DNA from: Dryocola sp. LX212
Lineage (GTDB): Bacteria > Pseudomonadota > Gammaproteobacteria > Enterobacterales > Enterobacteriaceae
Length of the DNA stretch: 64,000 nucleotides
Direction of reading: 5' to 3'
Assembly: GCA_041504365.1 (NCBI GenBank)
Contig: CP167917.1
Coordinates: 1,116,001 to 1,180,000 of the forward strand
Under the pieces are notes generated by a model. That model searched no databases. It was not told the origin of the DNA and worked only from the letters and a program-made list of their open reading frames with translations. Made by a program: the position numbers and the translations under genes. How positions within the stretch are numbered: the stretch's first letter is position 1; every line of letters starts with the position of its first letter. Positions 57,295 through 64,000 of this stretch are shown piece after piece.

Positions 57295-59705
57295 TAGCCC
57301 GCTGGTTCTGGCGCGAGTGGCGCTCGCCCTCGCTGCTTATCGTCTGGCTGGCGCTGAGCCTTGCGGTGGCCTGCGTGCTGGCGCTGGGCAACATCAGCGA
57401 TCGCATGGAGCAGGGGCTTAACCAGCAAAGCCGCGACTTCATGGCGGGGGACCGGGCGCTGCGCAGCGCTCGCGAGGTGCCGGAAGCATGGCTGAACCAG
57501 GCGAAGCAGGACGGCCTGATAGTGGGTAAGCAACTCACTTTCGCCACCATGACCTTCGCGGGGGATACGCCGCAGCTGGCAAGCGTGAAAGCGGTGGACG
57601 GCGTTTACCCGATGTACGGCGAGCTGGAAACGAAACCTGTCGGCCTGAAACCCGAGCCGGGCAGCGTGCTGCTGGCCCCGCGCCTGATGGCCCTGCTGAA
57701 CCTGAAGGTGGGCGACAATATTGACGTGGGGGATGCCACGCTGCGCATTGCGGGGGAAGTGGTGCAGGAGCCGGATTCTGGTTTTAATCCGTTCCAGATG
57801 GCCCCACGCCTGATGATGAACCTGGCGGACGTAGCAAAAACCGGCGCGGTGCAGCCCGGCAGCCGCATCACCTGGCGCTATAAGTTTGGCGGTACGCCGC
57901 AGCAAATCGAATCCTTTGAAAACTTCCTGCTACCAAAGCTGACACCGGAGCAGCGCTGGTACGGGCTGGAGCAGGACGAGGGGGCGCTGGGTAAATCCCT
58001 TGAGCGTTCTCAACAGTTCCTGCTGCTTTCTGCCCTGCTGACCCTGCTGTTAGCCGTGGCCGCCGTGGCGGTGGCCATGAACCACTACTGCCGCAGCCGC
58101 TACGATCTGGTTGCCATTCTGAAAACGCTGGGGGCCGGGCGCGCGGCGCTGCGCAAGTTAATCATCGGCCAGTGGCTGATGGTGCTTCTGCTTTCGGCAG
58201 TCACCGGCGGCGCGGCGGGAATGGTGTTTGAGGCGGTGCTGATCAGGCTGTTAAAGCCCGTTCTGCCAGCGGCGCTTCCTCCTGCCAGCCTGTGGCCGTG
58301 GGTCTGGGCCGTGGGGTCGATGGTGGTGATTTCACTGCTGGTCGGCCTGCGGCCTTATCGCCTGCTGCTGGCTACCCAGCCCCTGCGCGTGCTGCGTCGT
58401 GACGCGGTTGCCAGCGTCTGGCCGCTCAGGGTGTATCTGCCGATCATTACTGTCGTCGTGGTGCTGCTGTTAGCGCTGCTGATGGGCGGAAGCACCCTGC
58501 TATGGGCGGTGCTGGCGGGAACGGTCGTGCTGGCGGCGCTGTGCGGCATCGTCGGCTGGGGCGTGCTGAAAATCCTCAAAAAGCTGACGGTGAAAAACCT
58601 CGCGCTGCGCCTGGCGGTGAACCGTCTGCTGCGCCAGCCGTGGGCGACGTTAAGCCAGCTTGCCGCGTTCTCGCTGTCGTTCATGCTGCTGGCCCTGCTG
58701 CTGGTCCTGCGCGGCGACCTGCTCGACCGCTGGCAGCAGCAGATGCCGCCGGAAAGCCCGAACTACTTCCTGCTGAACATCGCCACCGATCAGGTGCAGC
58801 CGGTGAAAACCTTCCTCGCCGAGCATCAGGTGATCCCGGAAACCTTCTACCCTATTGTGCGAGTGCGCTTGTCGGCTATTAACGGCAAATCTACCGAAGG
58901 CAACCCGGACGAAGCGCTGAACCGCGAGCTTAACCTGACGTGGCAAAGCCAGAAGCCGGAGCACAATCCGATTCTGGCGGGGCAGTGGCCGCCGAAAGCG
59001 GGCGAGGTTTCAATGGACGAGGGCGTGGCAAAACGCCTGAATATCAAACTGGGGGATACGGTCACCTTTATGGGCGACACCCAGGACTTCTCGGCCAGAG
59101 TCTCCAGCCTGCGCAAAGTGGACTGGGAAAGCCTGCGGCCTAACTTCTACTTTATCTTCCCGCCGGGCGCGCTGGACAACCAGCCGCAAAGCTGGCTCAC
59201 CAGCTTCCGCTGGGAGGGGAATAACACACTGTTAACGCAGCTCAACCGCGAATTCCCGACGGTCAGCCTGCTGGATATCGGGGCTATTCTGCGCCAGGTT
59301 GGGCAGGTGCTGGAGCAGGTGAGCCGCGCGCTGGAGGTCATGGTTGTGCTGGTTACCGCCTGCGGCGTCCTGCTGCTGCTGGCCCAGGTGCAGGTGGGGA
59401 TGCGCCAGCGTCATCAGGAGCTGGTGGTCTACCGCACGCTGGGCGCCGGCAAGCGCCTGCTGCGAACCACGCTGTGGTGCGAGTTTGCTGTGCTGGGGTT
59501 TGTTTCCGGGCTGGTGGCGGCCATCGGTGCCGAGACGGCGCTGGGCATGCTGCAAACGAAGGTGTTCGACTTCCCGTGGGAGCCGGACTGGCGGCTGTGG
59601 GCTATCCTCCCCGTTACCGGCGCGGTGTTACTTTCCCTGTGCGGCGGCTGGTTGGGCATCCGCCTGCTCAAAGGCAAAGCATTGTTCCGGCAGTTTGTAG
59701 CCTGA
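57291..59705 (+). CDS. ybbP: putative ABC transporter permease YbbP
   Basis: An 804-residue FtsX-like (MacB-superfamily) permease, the E. coli length. An N-terminal TM (about 17-37) is followed by a large periplasmic domain, three TM helices near 240-370, a second set near 390-480, another periplasmic region, and final helices (about 690-795). Paired with the ATPase YbbA (ATGA overlap). Substrate unknown. Confidence 0.93.
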   Translation: MIARWFWREWRSPSLLIVWLALSLAVACVLALGNISDRMEQGLNQQSRDFMAGDRALRSAREVPEAWLNQAKQDGLIVGKQLTFATMTFAGDTPQLASVKAVDGVYPMYGELETKPVGLKPEPGSVLLAPRLMALLNLKVGDNIDVGDATLRIAGEVVQEPDSGFNPFQMAPRLMMNLADVAKTGAVQPGSRITWRYKFGGTPQQIESFENFLLPKLTPEQRWYGLEQDEGALGKSLERSQQFLLLSALLTLLLAVAAVAVAMNHYCRSRYDLVAILKTLGAGRAALRKLIIGQWLMVLLLSAVTGGAAGMVFEAVLIRLLKPVLPAALPPASLWPWVWAVGSMVVISLLVGLRPYRLLLATQPLRVLRRDAVASVWPLRVYLPIITVVVVLLLALLMGGSTLLWAVLAGTVVLAALCGIVGWGVLKILKKLTVKNLALRLAVNRLLRQPWATLSQLAAFSLSFMLLALLLVLRGDLLDRWQQQMPPESPNYFLLNIATDQVQPVKTFLAEHQVIPETFYPIVRVRLSAINGKSTEGNPDEALNRELNLTWQSQKPEHNPILAGQWPPKAGEVSMDEGVAKRLNIKLGDTVTFMGDTQDFSARVSSLRKVDWESLRPNFYFIFPPGALDNQPQSWLTSFRWEGNNTLLTQLNREFPTVSLLDIGAILRQVGQVLEQVSRALEVMVVLVTACGVLLLLAQVQVGMRQRHQELVVYRTLGAGKRLLRTTLWCEFAVLGFVSGLVAAIGAETALGMLQTKVFDFPWEPDWRLWAILPVTGAVLLSLCGGWLGIRLLKGKALFRQFVA

Positions 59706-59729
59706 TTTATCCAGAAAAGGGGGAAGCAG

Positions 59730-59861
59730 CGTATCGATAAAGGCCTGGGCGTCAGCTTCCAGCTGGACTACGGCTTCCGCGTGGATTACGAACACGAGTT
59801 CACCTCCAGCACCGACGATCTGGGCGACATGAACCTGGTGCGTCTGCGCTACGACTTCTAA
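59730..59861 (+). pseudogene. C-terminal fragment of an outer membrane beta-barrel protein
   Basis: A 43-codon in-frame piece without a start codon reads GLGVSFQLDYGFRVDYEHEF and, at its end, NLVRLRYDF. It shows alternating polar/apolar strands and a C-terminal Phe, typical of outer-membrane porins. The open frame begins at the ybbP stop. Family not identified. Confidence 0.55.
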
Positions 59862-59885
59862 TCAAGCCAGGGCGGGTAAAGCAGA

Positions 59886-60073
59886 TTTACCCGCCAGAAA
59901 CTGCAATTCCCGAAACCCTCTGCGAATACAGCGAGGCGTTAATCCTCGTCCTGCTGAATCATCAGGAGCACCCGGAACAAAAAGAACGGATGAATGGGAT
60001 CCTCTACGAGATGATCGCGTTGGTCAGCGAAGATTTAAAAGCCCGCGCTTTATTCGCACGGCGGGCGAGCTAA
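59886..60073 (+). pseudogene. possible 3' remnant of an unidentified gene
   Basis: A frame without a start codon runs about 60 codons (PPETAIPETLCEYSEALIL, LLNHQEHPEQKERMNG to VSEDLKARALFARRAS) and ends at 60073. Codon use looks coding, with a helical, charged product. It looks like the C-terminal end of a regulator or small cytoplasmic protein; I do not recognise the family. Its sits beside the porin fragment, suggesting erosion of a former gene block. Confidence 0.4.
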
Positions 60074-60142
60074 AAAAGATTGAGGGCGAAGCTTTGCCTG
60101 GCGTTCACTGAGTTCGCCCCCCCTTGCCGGGCGGGTCGAAAC

Positions 60143-60871
60143 TCACTCAATTCCATAATCCAGGCCGCCTTTATTCATGAGTATGCCGGGCTCTATAGCA
60201 ACGGCTTCTTTATACGTCGTCATTTCTGCCGTCTGCTCAATATATTCTTTAAAATGGGGAGTCAAACGGTGGGCCTGATAAGCCTCTGCGCTGGCGTATA
60301 TTTCATAGAAATACCAGCGGTCTGGGTTGGTTTTATCGGTAGCGGCATACATTGCCAGCACACCCACCTCTTTTTTTATCGACTGTGCCATTTCAGGTAA
60401 AACAATTTGGCGAAAAGCCTGCCCATACGCTGGTTTAACATCAACAATGACGAGGTTATTTATCGTCTTGCTGCTTTGAACTATTTTTTTATCGACTAAT
60501 AGTTGCGGCACGACAAGAATTTTACGTTTCAGACTCGTTTGCAGAATATCAGGTGAATTGCGCAAAAATTCTTTATAGCTCATAGAGCCGAGATGTTTGT
60601 CGTAAGCGCTACTGTCAGCATAAATTTCAAACATATAAACTGCTGATGGGTTCATTTTATTTTTAGCTGAATACATTGCCAGGGTTCCGGACTCACCCGT
60701 TACCGAAGTACTAATAGTCTTCTCAGCCAGGCTTTCGTAGGCAATTTTTTTATCGTGCTTAATGGTTAGTTCGAAAATATTGAATACGGGTGGGCCTGAG
60801 ACTTTCTGCGCCTGCGCAACGGCAGAACAGCTTAAAGCTAATGAAACTGATAAAGAAATTCCGGTTTTCAC
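60143..60871 (-). CDS. exported protein with two antibiotic biosynthesis monooxygenase (ABM) domains
   Basis: A 242-residue secreted protein. Signal peptide MKTGISLSVSLALSCSAVAQ, cleaved near AQA. Two tandem dimeric alpha/beta-barrel ABM-like halves: residues about 25-120 (FNIFELTIKHDK, GTLAMYSAKNK, VYMFEIYADSSAYDKHL) and about 125-225 (VIVDVKPAYGQ, GVLAMYAATDKTNP, WYFYEIYASAEAYQAH). The GTG start follows AGAGAGG. It is more AT-rich than the housekeeping genes. It trails the aldo/keto reductase gene on the same strand by 104 bases; ABM proteins often oxygenate quinone-type or aromatic compounds without cofactor, but function is unproven here. Confidence 0.75.
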   Translation of the reverse strand: MKTGISLSVSLALSCSAVAQAQKVSGPPVFNIFELTIKHDKKIAYESLAEKTISTSVTGESGTLAMYSAKNKMNPSAVYMFEIYADSSAYDKHLGSMSYKEFLRNSPDILQTSLKRKILVVPQLLVDKKIVQSSKTINNLVIVDVKPAYGQAFRQIVLPEMAQSIKKEVGVLAMYAATDKTNPDRWYFYEIYASAEAYQAHRLTPHFKEYIEQTAEMTTYKEAVAIEPGILMNKGGLDYGIE

Positions 60872-60975
60872 AGACGACCTCTCTTTTCATCAGGATAAGA
60901 TGTTGAGTGAATAGTCCTGAAAAGGCGCGTCAACCGCGCCATCTCCATCGACTCTATTCGTCGCATTCGACCACT

Positions 60976-62010
60976 CTACTTTACTCGCAGGGGGGAAAGC
61001 CCCGGAGGGTTTTCGGGCAGTGGCGGTACGATGCCATCAACAACATGAGGGACGTACGGAGCCTCCAGCGCTGCAATTTCTTCCTTGGATAATGTCAGGC
61101 TAAGCGCATCCACTGCGGTGGAGAGATGCTCCGATTTTGTTGCACCGATTATCGGGGCAGTAATCGCAGATTTAGACAGGAGCCATGCAAGCGCTACATG
61201 CGCACGTGGAACGCCTCGCCCGGCGGCAATCTGCGCCACAACCTCAACCACTTTCTGGTCCTGCTGCGCAGCATTTTCGTACATTTTCAGCGCAAAAGCG
61301 TCGTTCTGCGTTCGGGGGGTGGTTTCATTCCAGTCTCGCGTCAGCCGACCGCGCGCCATCGGGCTCCAGGGAATTACACCCACACCCTGATCCTCACATA
61401 GCGGCAGCATTTCCCGCTCTTCTTCGCGGTACAATAAATTGTATTGCGGTTGCATAGAGACGAAGCGCGTCCAGCCGTTTCGCTCGGCAACATGCTGCAT
61501 TTTCGCAAAACGCCAGGCTTCCATTGAGGATGCACCGATATAACGAACTTTACCGGCTTTCACGAGATCGTGAAGTGCTTCCATCGTTTCCTCAACGGGC
61601 GTACCGTGATCGAAACGGTGAATTTGATACAGATCCACATAATCCATACCGAGCCGGATCAGGCTGTCATCGATAGCCTGAAATAATGATTTACGCGATA
61701 AAAAACCAGTATTTGGCGAATTACGCCATGGGAAAAAGGCCTTAGTGGCGACGACGATTTCATCCCGATACGCCATATCACGCAGCGCACGGCCAACAAT
61801 TTCTTCAGAGCTTCCACCAGAATAAATATTTGCCGTATCAAAAAAATTAATCCCGACCTCTAGTGCCTGACGAATCAGCGGTCGCGAAGCATTTTCATCA
61901 AGCGACCAGGCCTGAGGAAGGCGTTCCGGTTCGCCGTAACTCATGCATCCCAGACACAGTCGCGAGACTTTCAGGCCGCTTCGCCCCAGGTTTATATATT
62001 GCATACTCAT
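60976..62010 (-). CDS. aldo/keto reductase
   Basis: A 344-residue NADPH-dependent AKR (YajO/Tas-like). The catalytic tetrad is visible: Asp in FFDTANIYSGG, its Tyr, Lys in VVATKAFF and His in LYQIHRFD. The C-terminal IIGATKSEHL binds the cofactor. ATGs at 62010 and 62004 are both in frame; GGAG abuts the first, so 62004 (MQYINLGRSG) has the better spacing. It is the third gene of the cluster below. Confidence 0.9.
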   Translation of the reverse strand: MSMQYINLGRSGLKVSRLCLGCMSYGEPERLPQAWSLDENASRPLIRQALEVGINFFDTANIYSGGSSEEIVGRALRDMAYRDEIVVATKAFFPWRNSPNTGFLSRKSLFQAIDDSLIRLGMDYVDLYQIHRFDHGTPVEETMEALHDLVKAGKVRYIGASSMEAWRFAKMQHVAERNGWTRFVSMQPQYNLLYREEEREMLPLCEDQGVGVIPWSPMARGRLTRDWNETTPRTQNDAFALKMYENAAQQDQKVVEVVAQIAAGRGVPRAHVALAWLLSKSAITAPIIGATKSEHLSTAVDALSLTLSKEEIAALEAPYVPHVVDGIVPPLPENPPGLSPLRVK

Positions 62011-62046
62011 CTCCAGACCCCCTTTTGATAGAAATAGCGGTGACTT

Positions 62047-62325
62047 TTATTGCCAGTTCCCTATCATTTTCGGGATAAATTCACGAATCTCATATTGAGC
62101 AAGGCTTGGATAATAAGCATCTTCTCTCAGGATCGCCTCCAGTTCTTCACGGCTTTCAACCTGAGCAATAACTACGCCTGCTCTTTCACGGTCCGTATAG
62201 GGGCCGATAAGTATAAACTTACCGGTGTTGAAATAGTGCTGAAACCAGCTGGAATGACGCGAGAAAAGCGCTTCATGTTGCTCAGGAGCAATGTCGTCAT
62301 TTACCGATATATTTATGAGATACAT
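62047..62325 (-). CDS. YciI-like protein
   Basis: A 92-residue protein of the YCII family (ferredoxin-like fold). The conserved His is in HEALFSRHSSWFQHYF and the Asp in the ILIGPYTDRERAG region. Related proteins act as dechlorinase-like hydrolases or are of unknown role. Start 62325 (MYLINISVND) is preferred to 62349. It lies 13 bases after the flavodoxin-fold oxidoreductase gene on the same strand. Confidence 0.8.
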   Translation of the reverse strand: MYLINISVNDDIAPEQHEALFSRHSSWFQHYFNTGKFILIGPYTDRERAGVVIAQVESREELEAILREDAYYPSLAQYEIREFIPKMIGNWQ

Positions 62326-62338
62326 TTTTTCCCCTTTT

Positions 62339-62914
62339 CTACACGGCAATTTTCAAAGCCGCAGCATTTTTTTTAATTGTGGTAATCAGGCGTTCAGCAT
62401 GATCTTTTGCCATGATTTTTTGTTCACGAATTATCGCTTCATCGCGCCCCGCATAGCTGATACCAAAGGTATGAACGGGGGGCTGCAATTCCAGATTGCA
62501 CAGCGCTGCTGTGGTTGCAAACTGCGCCATGTAATGCTGTATGTCGTGACCGAACAACCCCTCAGGGGTATACAGGCTCTCGGGTGCTCCGGCAGTAAAG
62601 GAAATAATCAGCTTTTTGCCACCTAACTTTGCGGTTGAGCCATGTGCAAAGCCATGGACAAAGACCTTATCAATCCATAACTTCATCAACCCAGGTACTG
62701 AATACCAGGAGAAAGGGAACTGCCAGACGATCACATCGGCGTTGAGTAAGGCTTCCTGCTCCTGCGCCACGTTGATTTCGAAGTTCGGGTACAGCGCATC
62801 AAGAAAGCGAATTTCGGCCTCGGGTAGCGCTTTTGCGACTTCGCCCAGGATCGTGGCATTGCCAATGGACTCATTAAGATTAGGATGACCTGAAATAATC
62901 AGCACATTTTGCAT
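62339..62914 (-). CDS. flavodoxin-fold NAD(P)H oxidoreductase (MdaB/KefF-like)
   Basis: A 191-residue flavoprotein of the quinone reductase family (NQO1-like). It keeps the flavin site ISGHPNLNESIGNA, and VIVWQFPFSWYSVPGLMKLW and TAGAPESLYTPEGLFG elements near the isoalloxazine pocket. It likely reduces quinones with NAD(P)H by two-electron transfer. Start 62914 (MQNVLIISGHP) follows an AAGGAAG-like site. First gene of a minus-strand cluster, divergent from a LysR gene. Confidence 0.88.
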   Translation of the reverse strand: MQNVLIISGHPNLNESIGNATILGEVAKALPEAEIRFLDALYPNFEINVAQEQEALLNADVIVWQFPFSWYSVPGLMKLWIDKVFVHGFAHGSTAKLGGKKLIISFTAGAPESLYTPEGLFGHDIQHYMAQFATTAALCNLELQPPVHTFGISYAGRDEAIIREQKIMAKDHAERLITTIKKNAAALKIAV

Positions 62915-63054
62915 TTTTGACTTCCTTAACAGTGGCTTGTTCAACTGGATATGAGTATAAACAACCCTGATTCTGTTTTTTAGGGCAGCAATGGAACATG
63001 CACTCTTAGCTAATAGCTAATAATCTAGCGCTCTTTTCCTCCTGGGGTGACACC

Positions 63055-63954
63055 ATGAACAATGTCATTTACAACCAAATTCGTATTTTCCAGAGCATCG
63101 CCCGTGAAGGCAGTATTACCTCGGCGGCGAGGCAGCTTGAGATAACGCCACCTTCCGTGAGCAAAGCATTAAAACTTCTGGAGCAGCACATTGGCCACCC
63201 GCTTTTTGTGCGCACCACGAGGCGTATTGAACTGACAGATGCCGGGGAACAGCTGTTGCAACAGACGTCTCTGGCCGTTGAGTCGCTGGAAAGTGCGGTA
63301 GAAAGCATAAAAGATCTGAATCAGGAACCGTCAGGACTTGTGAGGATTACGCTTTCTCGCTTTGCCTACCTGCTTATACTGAAGCCCTTTATGGCGGAGT
63401 TTTGCCAAAGCTATCCCAAAATACAGCTTGAGATTTCCGTTTATGACGGCACCGTGAACATGATTGATGAACGTTTTGATTTGGGCATTCGTTTTGGCGA
63501 TATCCTGGAAGAAAGCGTTGTTGCTCGCCAGCTGATGAAACCGTTTCGTGAAGGTTTGTATGCATCGGCAGGTTATCTTGCAGAACATGGTACGCCCGAA
63601 CTGCCAACGGACCTGCACCAGCATCAGCTCATCGGTTATCGCTTTATCACCAATAACCGCATCCTCCCACTAATGCTGGAAAATCAAGGTGAGCAACTGA
63701 CCGTTGAAATGCCCGGACAGCTCATCAGTAATGATATTGATGTTATGGCCGATGCCATACGCAGCGGGCTGGGAATAGGAAGGATGTTCGAGCCGGTGTA
63801 TGACTTGCAGCCCGACAAAGAGCAGTTTATTCCGGTCATGATGCCTTACTGGAAAACCTATCCACCGGTCTATCTCTACTATTTAAAAAGCACTGGCAGG
63901 GCAAAGCGAGTTAAAGCGCTGATTGACTTTTTGATTAAGAAAACAGAGCGATAG
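63055..63954 (+). CDS. LysR-family transcriptional regulator
   Basis: A 299-residue LysR regulator. HTH about residues 5-62 (ITSAARQLEITPPSVSKALK) and an effector domain. It is divergent from the quinone reductase gene across 140 bases, the standard arrangement in which LysR controls the adjacent operon. By position it most likely senses a quinone or related electrophile (inference). The gene ends 46 bases before the window end. Confidence 0.88.
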   Translation: MNNVIYNQIRIFQSIAREGSITSAARQLEITPPSVSKALKLLEQHIGHPLFVRTTRRIELTDAGEQLLQQTSLAVESLESAVESIKDLNQEPSGLVRITLSRFAYLLILKPFMAEFCQSYPKIQLEISVYDGTVNMIDERFDLGIRFGDILEESVVARQLMKPFREGLYASAGYLAEHGTPELPTDLHQHQLIGYRFITNNRILPLMLENQGEQLTVEMPGQLISNDIDVMADAIRSGLGIGRMFEPVYDLQPDKEQFIPVMMPYWKTYPPVYLYYLKSTGRAKRVKALIDFLIKKTER

Positions 63955-64000
63955 TCGTCGCCATTACCTGGCGATCGTGGCTGTTTATCCGAACTTAAGA

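Noticed and set aside
57030-57905. Minus-strand 291-codon ORF opposite ybbA/ybbP
   Set aside because: Covers two overlapping real genes on the other strand, which have conserved motifs and correct lengths.

Overview
The window is a stretch of an enterobacterial chromosome. Protein identities and gene order (glnK-amtB-tesB-ybaY-ybaZ-ffs, ybaA, pdeB-ylaC-maa-hha-tomB-acrBAR-mscK-rsmS-priC-ybaN-apt-dnaX-ybaB, recR-htpG-adk-hemH-gsk-ybaL-fsr-ushA-ybaK-chiX-ybaP-copA-cueR-ybbJ-qmcA, cnoX-ybbO-tesA-ybbA-ybbP) follow the E. coli 10-12 minute region as I remember it. Several additions (norRVW, yczR-yczE, rpmE2-ykgO beside ylaC, and a LysR/pirin/isochorismatase cassette between ybaB and recR) point to an Enterobacter-like genus (Enterobacter, Lelliottia or Leclercia) rather than Escherichia. 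The genus call is an inference from synteny; no marker such as rRNA is present.

Layout. 1-4100: nitrogen regulation (glnK-amtB behind a sigma-54 promoter), tesB, the lipoprotein ybaY, ybaZ and the 4.5S SRP RNA. 4.1-10.3 kb: accessory regulators and enzymes (an IprA-like regulator, the yczR/yczE pair, a GNAT acetyltransferase, a LuxR-type regulator, ybaA) followed by about 700 bp of nested palindromes. 10.3-14.6 kb: the NO detoxification locus norW-norV/norR with three NorR boxes and a sigma-54 promoter. 14.6-18.7 kb: pdeB, then a block of decayed genes (GntR fragment, metI-like permease, 2OG-Fe(II) oxygenase, methyl-accepting chemotaxis protein). 18.8-27 kb: zinc-independent ribosomal proteins, ylaC, maa, hha-tomB and the AcrAB efflux system with AcrR. 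27-34 kb: mscK broken by two internal deletions, rsmS, priC, ybaN, apt, dnaX with its programmed frameshift, and ybaB. 34-37 kb: the inserted LysR/pirin/isochorismatase cassette. 37-49.6 kb: recR to ybaP, including a REP array that supplies the C-terminus of YbaL, and the ChiX sRNA. 49.6-54 kb: copper homeostasis (copA with its CopA(Z) frameshift site, cueR) and the QmcA/YbbJ pair. 54-60 kb: cnoX, ybbO, tesA/ybbA/ybbP and gene remnants. 60-64 kb: a LysR-controlled redox cluster (flavodoxin-fold quinone reductase, YciI-like protein, aldo/keto reductase, exported double ABM-domain protein).

Common themes are efflux and stress defence (AcrAB, Fsr, CopA, NorVW, CnoX) and conserved DNA replication and recombination housekeeping. 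I saw no prophage, insertion sequence, CRISPR array, tRNA or rRNA. The least explained pieces are the palindromic island at 9.5-10.3 kb, the gene graveyard at 16.3-18.7 kb, and the C-terminus of YbaL made from repeat DNA. Comparisons with E. coli proteins are from memory, not from a search.
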